From positions 1 to 30,138 of the forward strand of contig CAKUKR010000018.1 in NCBI GenBank assembly GCA_934663645.1: a DNA stretch of 30,138 nt, written 5' to 3'. The notes beneath the pieces were generated by a model, which saw nothing but the letters and a program-made list of their open reading frames with translations, was not told the DNA's origin and searched no databases. Numbering within the stretch: position 1 is the first letter of the stretch; every line of letters starts with the position of its first letter. Both the position numbers and the translations under genes were made by a program. Below are positions 1 to 8,881 of the stretch, piece by piece. This DNA comes from an uncultured Muribaculaceae bacterium (GTDB taxonomy: Bacteria > Bacteroidota > Bacteroidia > Bacteroidales > Muribaculaceae).

Positions 1-644
1 GGATAGATAGGCGGGTGTATGGTGACGTTCACTGTCCCAGGGGTGGCATTATACGTTGTACGCGGCATGCGGTCAAATGCGCCATCGATTGTTATAGGCA
101 CTACAGGCAGCCCGAACTCGGCAGCGAGCATAAATGCGCCGCGCTTGAATGGACGCAAATTGCCGTCGTATGTGCGTGACCCTTCGGGAAAAATCACAAC
201 CGACATACCGTCGCGCAAGCGTTGTTCCGCCTCCCCTATCGTCTCGCGGATGCCGCGAGGGTTGCTGTCATCAACAAACACATGTCCGGCGGCGCGGCAT
301 GCTGGCCCTACAAACGGGACTTTCTCGAGGCTTTTCTTCATCAGCCACTTGAAATTGTGGTTCAGATAGCCGTATATCGTCCAAATATCGACTGCTCCCT
401 GATGATTGGCTACAAATACGTATGACGTATTGGGGTCAATGTTCTCGCGGCCTTTCACCTTGACACGAATGAACCAAAGCGTGCATACGCAGCGCGACCA
501 AAAGCGTGCGGGCCAATATCCCCAGTAGTCGCGCTTGCCGAGGGCAGTGCCGACTATGGTAATCAGCGCAGTGACTATGGTAATCATGGCAAGTATCGGC
601 ACTGTAATCACCCATTGGTAAATCAGGAAGAGTGTCTTTTTCAT
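1..644 (-). CDS. 1-acyl-sn-glycerol-3-phosphate acyltransferase (PlsC family), 3' end cut by window edge
   Basis: Membrane acyltransferase expected to convert lysophosphatidic acid to phosphatidic acid in phospholipid synthesis. Translating the minus strand from the ATG at 642-644 gives 214 residues without a stop before the window edge. The N-terminus is hydrophobic (about residues 5-35). The NHxxxxD catalytic motif is seen as NHQGAVD at residues 80-86, and the substrate-binding FPEGSR motif at 152-157, followed by the typical PVVPITIDG region. The gene lies 32 bp downstream of the crp/fnr-type regulator on the same strand, so the two are probably co-transcribed. The C-terminal end is outside the window. 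An ornithine-lipid or other lysolipid acyltransferase of the same fold cannot be excluded; the family call is firm, the substrate is inferred. Confidence 0.88.
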   Translation of the reverse strand, partial: MKKTLFLIYQWVITVPILAMITIVTALITIVGTALGKRDYWGYWPARFWSRCVCTLWFIRVKVKGRENIDPNTSYVFVANHQGAVDIWTIYGYLNHNFKWLMKKSLEKVPFVGPACRAAGHVFVDDSNPRGIRETIGEAEQRLRDGMSVVIFPEGSRTYDGNLRPFKRGAFMLAAEFGLPVVPITIDGAFDRMPRTTYNATPGTVNVTIHPPIY

Positions 645-676
645 GGCATAAATCGTTTTCGCGGCAGAAGGGCTGT

Positions 677-1378
677 TTATCCGAATTTGGAAATCTTGCG
701 CAACTGCGGCTCGTTGATTATTTTGATGCGTCGCCCGTCCACGAGTATCAGTTTTTCGTTGACGAAAGCGGTCAGCGTGCGGATAGCGTTTGAGGTGGTC
801 ATGTTGGATAGGTTGGCAAGATCCTCGCGGCTCATGTATATGCGCAGCGTTGCCTCGTCATCCTCCAATCCGTAATTGTCGGCAAGGAGCAGCAGCGACT
901 CAGCAAGTCGGCCGCGTATGTGTTTCTGCGTCAGGTTGACGATTTTCGTGTCAGACCCACCGAGGTTGCGTGACAGCTCGTGTATGAAGAACATCGCGAC
1001 ATCGGTGTTGTTGCGGATAAGGTTTTCCACAATCTTCATCGGAATAGAGCCTATGACCGACGGCTCGAAAGCAGCACAAGAAGAGAGGTAATCCTCGCCG
1101 GCAAAGTAAGCGCGGTAGCCGAAATACTGGACGGGGCGGTACAGGCGAAGTATCTGGACACGCTCGCCGATGCCCATTTTGTACATCTTTACCTTGCCTT
1201 TTAGCAGACACCATAGCGATTCCGGCGGTTCTTTTTCAGCATAGATTATCTGGTTCTTCTTGAAGTTGTGAACGGTGAAATTCTCGGTCACGATACGCTT
1301 TTCCTCCGGCTTCAATACGCTCCAGAGTTCTGCCATATCGTGACTGATGATATGTTCGAGAGTACTCTTCTTGATCAT
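677..1378 (-). CDS. Crp/Fnr-family transcriptional regulator
   Basis: A 233-residue protein with the two-domain layout of the Crp/Fnr family: an N-terminal cyclic-nucleotide-binding-like beta barrel (about residues 25-140, with the LLKGKVKMYK segment) and a C-terminal winged helix-turn-helix (about 150-225), where the SREDLANLSNMTTSNAIRTL stretch is the recognition region. No clustered cysteines suggest an Fnr-type iron-sulfur cluster, and the glycine- and arginine-rich cAMP phosphate cassette of true Crp is not evident, so the ligand is unknown. It is preceded by its own promoter and followed after 32 bp by the plsC-type gene. In this phylum such regulators are often oxygen-, nitrosative- or nutrient-responsive, but nothing here identifies its signal. 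Confidence 0.85.
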   Translation of the reverse strand: MIKKSTLEHIISHDMAELWSVLKPEEKRIVTENFTVHNFKKNQIIYAEKEPPESLWCLLKGKVKMYKMGIGERVQILRLYRPVQYFGYRAYFAGEDYLSSCAAFEPSVIGSIPMKIVENLIRNNTDVAMFFIHELSRNLGGSDTKIVNLTQKHIRGRLAESLLLLADNYGLEDDEATLRIYMSREDLANLSNMTTSNAIRTLTAFVNEKLILVDGRRIKIINEPQLRKISKFG

Positions 1379-1428
1379 TCTTACCTTAAGCTTGTAGTTA
1401 CCTGTAGTACGGAATATGTTTTACGACA

Positions 1429-1458
1429 CAAATTTACAACATTATTCTGACATACGAA
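1429..1458 (-). promoter_or_regulatory. Bacteroidota-type promoter for the crp/fnr-type gene
   Basis: On the minus strand an exact TAnnTTTG -7 element (TAAATTTG, 1429-1436) is preceded after 18 bp by TTCG (1455-1458), one change from the TTTG -33 element. Transcription would start near 1422, about 45 bases before the ATG. The element lies between menE and the regulator, so the regulator has a start site separate from the men operon. No strong intrinsic terminator is visible after menE, so read-through is also possible. Confidence 0.6.
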
Positions 1459-1491
1459 TGATAACCGCTTGAATTTTTGCTGGGAGCGAAG

Positions 1492-2445
1492 CTATTCAGC
1501 CAGTTGGCGGCGAATTACCTTGCCAGAGGCGGTGCGTGGCAATGATTTGACAGCGTGAACCTCTTTTGGGACACAATGGGGAGGCAACAATTTTCGCATT
1601 TTACATGTCAACGAGGCCATATCATCGATGCACTCTGTTTCAACCAATAACACCACATGATTTCCCCACAATGCGTCAGGGCGCGAGGTTATACAAATCT
1701 CCATGTTCGGGAAGAGAGGCGACAACAGCTTTTCCACCTGTGCGGGATGGACTTTCAAGCCGCCGGTCACAATCACGTCGTCAACCCGGCCGAGTATATA
1801 GAATTTGTGTTTCTCTTCATCGGCAAATTGGACAATATCGTTTGTGACAATAGTCCCGTCAATGCCCATATCGATGACAAGGCAGCCGCGCTCATCAGCG
1901 GAAAGGGAGATGCCAGGCAATGCAGAGAACGGTTCATCATCCAAGCCGATACGACGCAGTGCTATATGGGAAGCGGTTTCGGTCATGCCGTAACTTTCGT
2001 ATGCGGCAATGCCTGCATCGGCAATAGCCCAGCGCAGCTGCGGCGGTATTGCGCTGCCCCCTATCAGGAAATACTTGACCCGAGCGAGTGTCTGCGGCGA
2101 CTGCAATATATGATGCATCTGCGAGGGAACAACTGACACAAGGTCATATCCGCAGCTGCCCTCGCCGATTTGGGGCCGGTTTGACGGCTGTTCATACATA
2201 AATTCACAGCCGGCGACAATGGCGCGAATAAGCATCATCTTGCCGCCGATGAACTGCGGCGATATGCAGCTGTACAGCCGTGAGCTGGCATTGAGGCCAA
2301 AATATGATATGGTGCGCTGCGCTGAACGGAGCATCATATCTTTGGACAGAGAAATCCTTTTCGGCGTGCCGGTCGAGCCTGATGTGTATGAGTCTATGCA
2401 GGGACAGTCGTCTTCCCACTGCTTGCGCAAATCTGCGTATGTCAT
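1492..2445 (-). CDS. menE: o-succinylbenzoate-CoA ligase MenE (short form)
   Basis: Acyl-CoA synthetase of the ANL superfamily that activates o-succinylbenzoate to its CoA thioester for menaquinone synthesis. The ATP-binding P-loop YTSGSTGTPK lies near the N-terminus. Further on, YESYGMTETASH is the A5-type motif, the YILGRVDDVIVTGGLKVHP hinge marks the C-terminal lid, and PRTASGKVIRR near the end carries the catalytic lysine (A10). I chose the ATG at 2445 (317 residues) because it overlaps the menC stop in an ATGA arrangement; an ATG at 2454 adds three residues and is equally open. The protein is clearly shorter than E. coli MenE (about 450 residues) and lacks most of the N-terminal subdomain, yet it keeps every catalytic motif I can check. 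It is last in the men gene run. Confidence 0.87.
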   Translation of the reverse strand: MTYADLRKQWEDDCPCIDSYTSGSTGTPKRISLSKDMMLRSAQRTISYFGLNASSRLYSCISPQFIGGKMMLIRAIVAGCEFMYEQPSNRPQIGEGSCGYDLVSVVPSQMHHILQSPQTLARVKYFLIGGSAIPPQLRWAIADAGIAAYESYGMTETASHIALRRIGLDDEPFSALPGISLSADERGCLVIDMGIDGTIVTNDIVQFADEEKHKFYILGRVDDVIVTGGLKVHPAQVEKLLSPLFPNMEICITSRPDALWGNHVVLLVETECIDDMASLTCKMRKLLPPHCVPKEVHAVKSLPRTASGKVIRRQLAE

Positions 2446-3503
2446 TCCCTCCATGGCAGGGCCTCGAAAAATGACTTGTCACGGACAGCGGCGGTGTCAA
2501 ATGACAGCTTGTCACCTGACAATGAGAGTTGAGATGGCGCATTGTTAGTGAACAGTGCTCCTGTGCCGAGTCCTTGCGGCAGACCTCCGGTGTCGAGAGT
2601 GGCTGTCCACTGCGCGAGTGCGTTCAGTCCTACATTTGACTCGAGCGAAGACGTTATCCACCACCCTATCCCACGTTCTTTAGCCAGTTCTATCCATTCA
2701 GCCGCGCCAGAAAAACCGCCTACGAGCGCGGGTTTCAGTATAATGTATGCCGGGTTGATGCTGTCAAGAAGGCGTTTGCGGTTGTCAGTGTCGTACACTC
2801 CGATAAGTTCCTCGTCAAGAGCCACAGGCACCGGGGACATCTTGCAGACAAAGGCCATCAGTTCGGGCGAGCCGGCTCGGATAGGTTGCTCAATTGAATG
2901 TATGCCAAGGTCAGCAAGCAGTTTAAGGCGAGGGAAAACATCGTCCATTGAGAATGCGCCGTTGGCGTCGACGCGCACGGTGATTTCATCAGCTGAATAA
3001 CGTTGTCTGATCGACTTTATCAAATCAATTTCTGACAGCCAGTCTATCGCGCCGATTTTCAGCTTGATGCAGCGGAAACCAAGAGCAAGTTTCTCCTCGA
3101 CACGCTGCATCATCTCGTCATGCGACCCCATCCACACCAAGCCGTTGATGTCGATATGTGCCTCGCCCTTTGTAAACTTCGAGGGAAAATAGATGCCTTT
3201 GCCGCCCGACACGAGGTCATATAACGCCTGTTCAAAGCCGAATTGTATCGACGGGTGGCGTGACAGGTCAGTCTGACGACCGAGAGCGACATTGGCGAGC
3301 AGCTCTATCAGTTTGTACTCATAGCGGCTGCCGTCTTCAGGCGACAGGCCTGGGAAATATGGAGCTTCTCCGATGCCGCAGACTTCCGGGTTCTGTTCGT
3401 CATACAGTTTGATGAAGTATGTGGGCTTCTCGGTCAGTATGCCTCGGGAAGTCCCGGATGGAGTGCGGAAACGAAGAGTATATGGTGCAAATGACAGTCG
3501 CAT
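2442..3503 (-). CDS. menC: o-succinylbenzoate synthase MenC
   Basis: Enolase-superfamily dehydratase that turns SHCHC into o-succinylbenzoate in menaquinone synthesis. The protein has 353 residues. The KxK catalytic pair is at K147/K149 (IKLKIG). The three metal-binding acids appear to be D179 (VRVDANGAF), E205 (IEQP) and D230 (ALDEEL), and the opposite catalytic lysine is K257 (ILKPALVGG), the expected pattern of the muconate-lactonizing/OSBS group. It starts 15 bp after menB and its stop overlaps the menE start by 4 bases, so translation is probably coupled. The family also contains dipeptide epimerases and N-acylamino-acid racemases; position between menB and menE makes OSBS by far the likeliest. 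Confidence 0.92.
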   Translation of the reverse strand: MRLSFAPYTLRFRTPSGTSRGILTEKPTYFIKLYDEQNPEVCGIGEAPYFPGLSPEDGSRYEYKLIELLANVALGRQTDLSRHPSIQFGFEQALYDLVSGGKGIYFPSKFTKGEAHIDINGLVWMGSHDEMMQRVEEKLALGFRCIKLKIGAIDWLSEIDLIKSIRQRYSADEITVRVDANGAFSMDDVFPRLKLLADLGIHSIEQPIRAGSPELMAFVCKMSPVPVALDEELIGVYDTDNRKRLLDSINPAYIILKPALVGGFSGAAEWIELAKERGIGWWITSSLESNVGLNALAQWTATLDTGGLPQGLGTGALFTNNAPSQLSLSGDKLSFDTAAVRDKSFFEALPWRE

Positions 3504-3518
3504 AGCAGACGATTCGTG

Positions 3519-4334
3519 TCAGGGGAATTTAGGGAACTGGTCGAAATCCGGGTCGCGCTTTTCGAGGAATGCGTTCTTCCCCTCCTGCGCCTCTGCCATA
3601 AGGTAGTACATCAGCGTGGTGTCGCCGGCAAACTCCATAAGTCCGTGCTGTCCGTCGAGTTCGGCATTGAGAGCACGCTTTATCATCCGGATTGCCATCG
3701 GGCTGCGCTTCAGTATGGTGCGGCACCATTCTACAGTTTCCTCTTCGAGACGGTCAAATGGCACAACCTTGTTCACCATACCCATTTCGAGGGCTTCCTG
3801 CGCGGTATACTGCTTGCAGAGAAACCAAATCTCGCGGGCTTTTTTCTGCCCGACACAGCGGGCGAGGTATGACGAGCCGAAACCAGCGTCGAAGCTCCCG
3901 ACTTTGGGGCCAGTCTGGCCGAAGCGGGCGTTTTCAGATGCGATTGACAGGTCGCACACAACCTGCAACACATTGCCGCCGCCGATGCTGTAACCGTTGA
4001 CCATGGCAATTACAGGTTTTGGCAAAGAGCGGATAGCTTTGTGCAGGTCAAGCACATTGAGGCGAGGCACGCCGTTCTCGTCGATATAGCCGCCTACGCC
4101 TTTCACGTTCTGGTCGCCGCCAGAGCAGAAGGCTTTGTCGCCCGCGCCGGTAAGTATGACTACTCCGATGTCGTTACGCTCACGGCAAATGTTCATTGCG
4201 TCGAGCATCTCGGCATTGGTTTGCGGACGGAAAGCGTTGTATACACGCGGACGGTTGATAGTTATCTTTGCTATCCCCTCGAATTGCTCAAAGAGGATGT
4301 CTGTATATTGTTTTATAGGTTTCCAGTCGTACAT
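3519..4334 (-). CDS. menB: 1,4-dihydroxy-2-naphthoyl-CoA synthase MenB
   Basis: Crotonase-fold enzyme that cyclises o-succinylbenzoyl-CoA to the naphthoyl-CoA ring of menaquinone. The protein has 271 residues, normal for MenB. Visible signatures are the N-terminal [20 protein letters not shown] region, the oxyanion-hole segments CSGGDQ and [10 protein letters not shown], the [20 protein letters not shown] stretch that distinguishes MenB from other crotonases, and the C-terminal [14 protein letters not shown] motif before FPKFP. It lies 16 bp downstream of menD and 15 bp upstream of menC, inside the men operon. Alternative crotonase functions are unlikely given the motifs and the context. Confidence 0.95.
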   Translation of the reverse strand: MYDWKPIKQYTDILFEQFEGIAKITINRPRVYNAFRPQTNAEMLDAMNICRERNDIGVVILTGAGDKAFCSGGDQNVKGVGGYIDENGVPRLNVLDLHKAIRSLPKPVIAMVNGYSIGGGNVLQVVCDLSIASENARFGQTGPKVGSFDAGFGSSYLARCVGQKKAREIWFLCKQYTAQEALEMGMVNKVVPFDRLEEETVEWCRTILKRSPMAIRMIKRALNAELDGQHGLMEFAGDTTLMYYLMAEAQEGKNAFLEKRDPDFDQFPKFP

Positions 4335-4350
4335 ATCTGTATCTGTATCG

Positions 4351-6039
4351 TTATTGTTTGGTTCTGTTCATATAGTCAATGAGTATCTGCGCACTGCGGT
4401 CGCCGGGGGTGACTACCTCGAGTATAGCTGGGGCAAGCCTCGGAGCGAGGAACATCGGCAGTGTTTGCTGCAACTGGTTGGCTGATGAGGCAGCGAAGTA
4501 CTCAAAACCGTATGCAGGAGCAAGCATGTTCAGAGGCAAGCGCGGCGGAGCGCAGAAATACCGTTCACGCTCAGGCAAAGAGCGTGTCGAGGGGATGAAG
4601 CGGAATATTCCGCCGCCCTGGTTGTTCAGTACAATTATCTTCAGCCGTTCCGGTATCTCTGCTATGGATAGCGCGCCTATGTCATACGCCATTGACATGT
4701 CTCCGGTCACAAGCACTGTCGTTTCGGGATATGCCATTGCCGCGCCTATCGCGGTAGAAAGGCAGCCGTCGATGCCCGATACGCCTCGGTTACAGTAGCA
4801 CCCATGCGGAATTGACGACATGCACAACTGTGCATATCTTACCGACGTGCCGTTGCTTAGCTGCACATTGAAGTCGTCGGGTATGCTGTCGAATATCATC
4901 TGGCACGCCCTCAAGTCGCTCCAGTCAGACGAGCTTACAAAACGGTTGTGCGAGGCTACGGCATCCTTCTTGCACGCAGCCCAAGCCGCAGCGTAACCGG
5001 TGTCGCCAGAATTTTTGGCAAGCAGTTTCGCGAAGGCAGAGAGAAACGGAGCCGGTTCGGTCTCGATGCGCAGCGACAGTGAATTGAAGCAATCGACGGT
5101 GGTATGGCTATGGCCGACAGCCCAATGCTGAACGCCATCGGATGTGCGCAAGAACTCCTTGACCGCACGCGATATGAGCGCGCCGCCGACGGTGATTATT
5201 ATGTCAGGGCGCAAATTCTCGCGCTGCCGGGGGGTGAGGTGCGAGAGAATAACGTCAACTGCGCTGTGCCGGCGCGGCAGGTGCAGGTTGGAGACTGTTT
5301 CGTGCATCACATACACATCCGGCAAAGAGGCAAGCCTGAGCATCGCCTTGTTCAGGTGGTCATCAGGAAGCATGAACCCTGCAACTGCCAGTATACGCTT
5401 GCCAACTGCCTGTTGCGCCAACTCATACACGGTTTCCTTTGACAGTATGTCTTCTGTCTCCACGCAGCTGATTTTCCGCTGCTGCGAGAACGGAATTTGC
5501 TCGCCCGAAGTCAGCGGCTCATCAAGCCGCACGTTGATATGGACAGGCCCTCGGCGTCGGCGCAAGGCTGTAATCATGGCATCATTGACTTCGCGGTTGG
5601 CATAGCGGCACATATCCACGTTGTCAGCCGCGAAATCATGTATGTCATAGCTTTTCTTGACGAAATTGGAGAGCGCGCCCGGCTGGCGCAATGTCTGCGA
5701 GTCGTCTTGGTCTATCCACCGCTCTGGGCGGTCGGCTGAAATTACTATCAACGGCAATCCCTGATAATATGCCTCGGCTACGGCAGGTGCATAGTTTAGG
5801 AGAGCAGTGCCTGAAGTGCATACAAAAGCAACTGGTTCACGCGAAATCTGGGCTAAGCCGAGGGCGACAAACGCGGCTGACCGTTCGTCAATGACAATAT
5901 GAGTCTCGACTTTGGGGAGCGAATCCACCGCTAAAAGCATCGGCGCATTGCGCGAGCCGGGCGAGCAGACTATATGCCTGACACCGTGGTGATGCAACAC
6001 GTCCGCTATTATGCGGCAGTTCTGCTTGTGAGTTCCCAT
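4351..6039 (-). CDS. menD: 2-succinyl-5-enolpyruvyl-6-hydroxy-3-cyclohexene-1-carboxylate synthase MenD
   Basis: Thiamine-diphosphate enzyme that condenses isochorismate with 2-oxoglutarate, the first committed step of menaquinone synthesis. The protein has 562 residues, normal for the family. The N-terminal pyrimidine-binding domain shows [11 protein letters not shown] and the EERSAAF-like segment [11 protein letters not shown]. The C-terminal PP domain shows the TPP motif start [13 protein letters not shown] and its end [10 protein letters not shown]. It begins 1 base after the fmt stop, so it is probably translationally coupled to fmt. Because it depends on TPP, it links this operon metabolically to the thiamine operon in the same window. 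An isochorismate synthase gene (menF), often found next to menD, is not present here. Confidence 0.95.
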   Translation of the reverse strand: MGTHKQNCRIIADVLHHHGVRHIVCSPGSRNAPMLLAVDSLPKVETHIVIDERSAAFVALGLAQISREPVAFVCTSGTALLNYAPAVAEAYYQGLPLIVISADRPERWIDQDDSQTLRQPGALSNFVKKSYDIHDFAADNVDMCRYANREVNDAMITALRRRRGPVHINVRLDEPLTSGEQIPFSQQRKISCVETEDILSKETVYELAQQAVGKRILAVAGFMLPDDHLNKAMLRLASLPDVYVMHETVSNLHLPRRHSAVDVILSHLTPRQRENLRPDIIITVGGALISRAVKEFLRTSDGVQHWAVGHSHTTVDCFNSLSLRIETEPAPFLSAFAKLLAKNSGDTGYAAAWAACKKDAVASHNRFVSSSDWSDLRACQMIFDSIPDDFNVQLSNGTSVRYAQLCMSSIPHGCYCNRGVSGIDGCLSTAIGAAMAYPETTVLVTGDMSMAYDIGALSIAEIPERLKIIVLNNQGGGIFRFIPSTRSLPERERYFCAPPRLPLNMLAPAYGFEYFAASSANQLQQTLPMFLAPRLAPAILEVVTPGDRSAQILIDYMNRTKQ

Positions 6040-6040
6040 G

Positions 6041-7036
6041 TCATTTGCAAAAATAAGGTTTGTAGCCGGCGAGGAATGCCTCGACAGACATCCGCTTCTT
6101 GCCGGCGGGCTGCAATTCGAGTATGCTGATGCACTTGGAGCTACTTAGCGTATCTCCTGTCCGCACGTACATTGCGCAGCCGCCCGATTTCGCTAATTGA
6201 ACCTTTCCGCAATTCTTGGAGTGGTCATATTCTGCACCTTCGTCAATGTGCATGCTGCAAATTTCGGTCGCCAATATCTTGACGCTAAGTTCTTTGCCAT
6301 TTGCGTCATAAATGTATGTATACGCTCCAGGGTACGGTGAAAGTCCGCGCACTTGGTTGTGTATGGTTTCGGCATCTTTTGACCAGTCGATGTGGCAGTC
6401 TTCCTTGAATATTTTCGGGGCTGGCGTGAATTCACCTTCGGGCTGAGGCATCGGTTTGACAGTGCCGGCTGCTATCATTTCCACGGTTTTGACCACCTCT
6501 TCAGCTCCTATTGCCATGAGGCGGTCGTGTACGTCACCGACATTGTCCGAAGGCAGTATCTCAATTTTCCGTTGCGAAAGGATGTCACCGGTGTCAATCT
6601 CATGCTTCAGCATGAATGTGGTCACGCCGGTCTCTATTTCGCCGTTCATGACCGCACGGTTAATCGGGGCGGCTCCACGGTATTTCGGCAGCAGGGAGGC
6701 GTGCAGGTTGAATGTGCCTAGCGGCGGCATCTGCCACACGGCTTTAGGCAGCATCCGGAATGCAATCACGATGAACAGGTCAGCGCCGATAGCCTGAAGA
6801 GCATCTATAAACTGGGGGTCTTTCAGGTTGGATGGCTGCATTACAGGCAGTCCATGTGCCTCCGCATATTTCTTTACATCGCTTTGATACATCTTGTGTC
6901 CGCGTCCGGCGGGCTTGTCCGGCATGGTGACAACGGCGGCTATGTCAGCCCCCTTTGTCAGCAGGGCGTCAAGCGAAGCGACAGCAAACTCGGGTGTGCC
7001 GAAAAACACAATTCTAATATCTTGGAGTTTCTTCAT
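6041..7036 (-). CDS. fmt: Methionyl-tRNA formyltransferase
   Basis: Transfers a formyl group from 10-formyl-tetrahydrofolate to initiator Met-tRNA. The protein has 331 residues, close to the usual 310-325. The N-terminal Rossmann-type formyltransferase domain opens with IRIVFFGTPEFAV. The catalytic Asn-His-Asp set is visible in FNLHASLLPKYRGAAPIN and in the HEIDTGDI segment. The C-terminal OB-fold-like domain follows from about residue 215 (VRGLSPYPGAYTY). It sits between the CLC gene (33 bp upstream) and menD (1 bp downstream). Placing fmt directly before menD makes it part of the long tsaC-to-menE run. Confidence 0.95.
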   Translation of the reverse strand: MKKLQDIRIVFFGTPEFAVASLDALLTKGADIAAVVTMPDKPAGRGHKMYQSDVKKYAEAHGLPVMQPSNLKDPQFIDALQAIGADLFIVIAFRMLPKAVWQMPPLGTFNLHASLLPKYRGAAPINRAVMNGEIETGVTTFMLKHEIDTGDILSQRKIEILPSDNVGDVHDRLMAIGAEEVVKTVEMIAAGTVKPMPQPEGEFTPAPKIFKEDCHIDWSKDAETIHNQVRGLSPYPGAYTYIYDANGKELSVKILATEICSMHIDEGAEYDHSKNCGKVQLAKSGGCAMYVRTGDTLSSSKCISILELQPAGKKRMSVEAFLAGYKPYFCK

Positions 7037-7069
7037 TTCTTGTTTGCTAATGTATGTGCCGCAGCTGCG

Positions 7070-8869
7070 TCAGTCGTCTGAATAATGGCGCAACAGCTTG
7101 CGGTATGAGTTGAAAATCTTGGATTTAGACACAAAACCGACGTATTTTGTGCCGTCAACGACCGGGAGGTTCCATGCGTTGGTCTTATCGAAGATGCGCA
7201 TCACATTCTCCATGGAGTCGTGTATGTCAATGCGGTCAGGCGGCATCGACATGAACCGCCGCACGTGCATCTTCTTGTAGAGGTCAGGGCGGAACATGAT
7301 GTTGCGTATGTCGTCAAGCAATACCACGCCAACGAGATTGTTTTCAGCGTCAACAACAGGAAACAGGTTGCGCGTAGAAGTGGCAATGGTATCGACAACC
7401 TGCTTGAGGGTCATATCTGGCGTCACGCACTTGAAGTCACGCTCGATGAGTTCATCGACATTCAGCATGGTGAGTACGGCCTTGTCTTTATGGTGCGTGA
7501 GCAAATCGCCGTGCTTGGCAAGGCGCATGGTGTAGATGCTGTACGGCTCAAAAATGCGGATAGTCATATATGAGAGCGACGATACTATCAGCAGCGGCAA
7601 GAACAGGTCGTAGCCGCCGGTCATCTCGGCGGTGAGGAATATTGCCATAAGCGGCGCGTGCATGACACCGCTCATCACGCCAGCCATGCCCATGAGCGCG
7701 AAGTTCTTTTCGGAAACAGTCACGCCGAGGTTCAGCTCGTTGAATACATACGCAAACAGGAAACCGGCCAATGCGCCGACAAACAATGACGGTGCGAATG
7801 TGCCGCCGACACCGCCGGCGCCGTTAGTGGCAGAAGTGGCAAACACCTTTAAAAGCACGATAGCCGACAATACACCTGCAATTACCCATACGTTGTCGCG
7901 GTCGAGGTAGAAGAATGTCCCGTTGACCACCGCCTTGACATCGCCGTCGAGCAGCAGGTCTATCGTGTCGTAGCCTTCTCCGTACAATGAGGGGAAAAGG
8001 AAAATGAGGATAGCGAGAATGATGCCGCCGACAAGTATCTTGACCCAACGCTTGTGTATGTGCTTGAAGAATGTCTCCATTCCGAAAATGCAGCGCGTGA
8101 AGTAAAGGGAGATGAAGCCGCAAAAGATGCCGAGAAGTATGGTGTAAGGTATCTTGCCAGTGAGGAACGGCTCGCTCTGTGCGAAGAAAAACTCGGAGGT
8201 GTACCCTTCAAGAACGTATGCGACTGTAGCAGCGGAAACTGACGCGATGATGAGAGGCATGACTGTAGCCGCAGTCAAGTCTATCATAAGCACCTCGATA
8301 GTGAAAAGCATGCCCGCGATTGGCGCACGGAATATGCCGGCAATTCCAGCCGCAGCTCCGCAACCAACGAGTATCATCAGAACTTTCGGCGAAAGGCGGA
8401 AAGCCTGGCCTATGTTTGAGCCGATAGCTGCCCCTGTGAACACGATCGGACCCTCCGCTCCGACAGAGCCGCCGAAGCCTATTGTCACTGACGATGCCAC
8501 CAGCGAAGCGTATATGTTCTTCTTCTTGAGACGCGACTTGCGCCTTGATATGGCATAAAGCACACGTGTAACGCCATGCGAGATGTTGTCTTTGACGACA
8601 TAACGCACGAATACAGACACTATCAGTATGCCAACGACAGGATATACCAAATACCAGTAGTTGACATTTCCGTTATCCAATCCCGAAGTCAGCAGACTCG
8701 AAATCAGGTGTATAAGGAGTTTGAGCAGTTGCGCCGCAAAACCGCAAAGCACACCGACGACGAGAGCCAGCATCACGAGGAAGTTGCGCTCCTTGATGTG
8801 CCGCTCACGCCATTCTGCGATGTTTATCCACAGCCGCGTCCACTTGTTGTCTCTTTCCTTGTATGCCAT
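7070..8869 (-). CDS. CLC-family chloride channel/transporter with two C-terminal CBS domains
   Basis: Integral membrane anion transporter of 599 residues: the CLC core covers roughly residues 30-450 and a cytoplasmic CBS pair 475-595. The pore motifs are present: GAEGP with the gating glutamate at E139 and GGTFAPSL in the second half. The usual GSGIP selectivity motif is replaced by an ISHGV-like segment near residue 97. The residue matching the internal proton glutamate E203 of CLC-ec1 aligns to V193, just after E192, so whether it is an H+-coupled exchanger or a channel is open. The CBS domains suggest adenine-nucleotide or ionic-strength sensing. It lies 12 bp after the sugar transferase and 33 bp before fmt. 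Confidence 0.93.
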   Translation of the reverse strand: MAYKERDNKWTRLWINIAEWRERHIKERNFLVMLALVVGVLCGFAAQLLKLLIHLISSLLTSGLDNGNVNYWYLVYPVVGILIVSVFVRYVVKDNISHGVTRVLYAISRRKSRLKKKNIYASLVASSVTIGFGGSVGAEGPIVFTGAAIGSNIGQAFRLSPKVLMILVGCGAAAGIAGIFRAPIAGMLFTIEVLMIDLTAATVMPLIIASVSAATVAYVLEGYTSEFFFAQSEPFLTGKIPYTILLGIFCGFISLYFTRCIFGMETFFKHIHKRWVKILVGGIILAILIFLFPSLYGEGYDTIDLLLDGDVKAVVNGTFFYLDRDNVWVIAGVLSAIVLLKVFATSATNGAGGVGGTFAPSLFVGALAGFLFAYVFNELNLGVTVSEKNFALMGMAGVMSGVMHAPLMAIFLTAEMTGGYDLFLPLLIVSSLSYMTIRIFEPYSIYTMRLAKHGDLLTHHKDKAVLTMLNVDELIERDFKCVTPDMTLKQVVDTIATSTRNLFPVVDAENNLVGVVLLDDIRNIMFRPDLYKKMHVRRFMSMPPDRIDIHDSMENVMRIFDKTNAWNLPVVDGTKYVGFVSKSKIFNSYRKLLRHYSDD

Positions 8870-8881
8870 TCTACTGTAGTA

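Noticed and set aside
1379..1491. Intrinsic terminator after menE
   Set aside because: Only a 3-pair GCT/AGC stem followed by five As and two Ts on the transcribed strand is visible, too weak to call.
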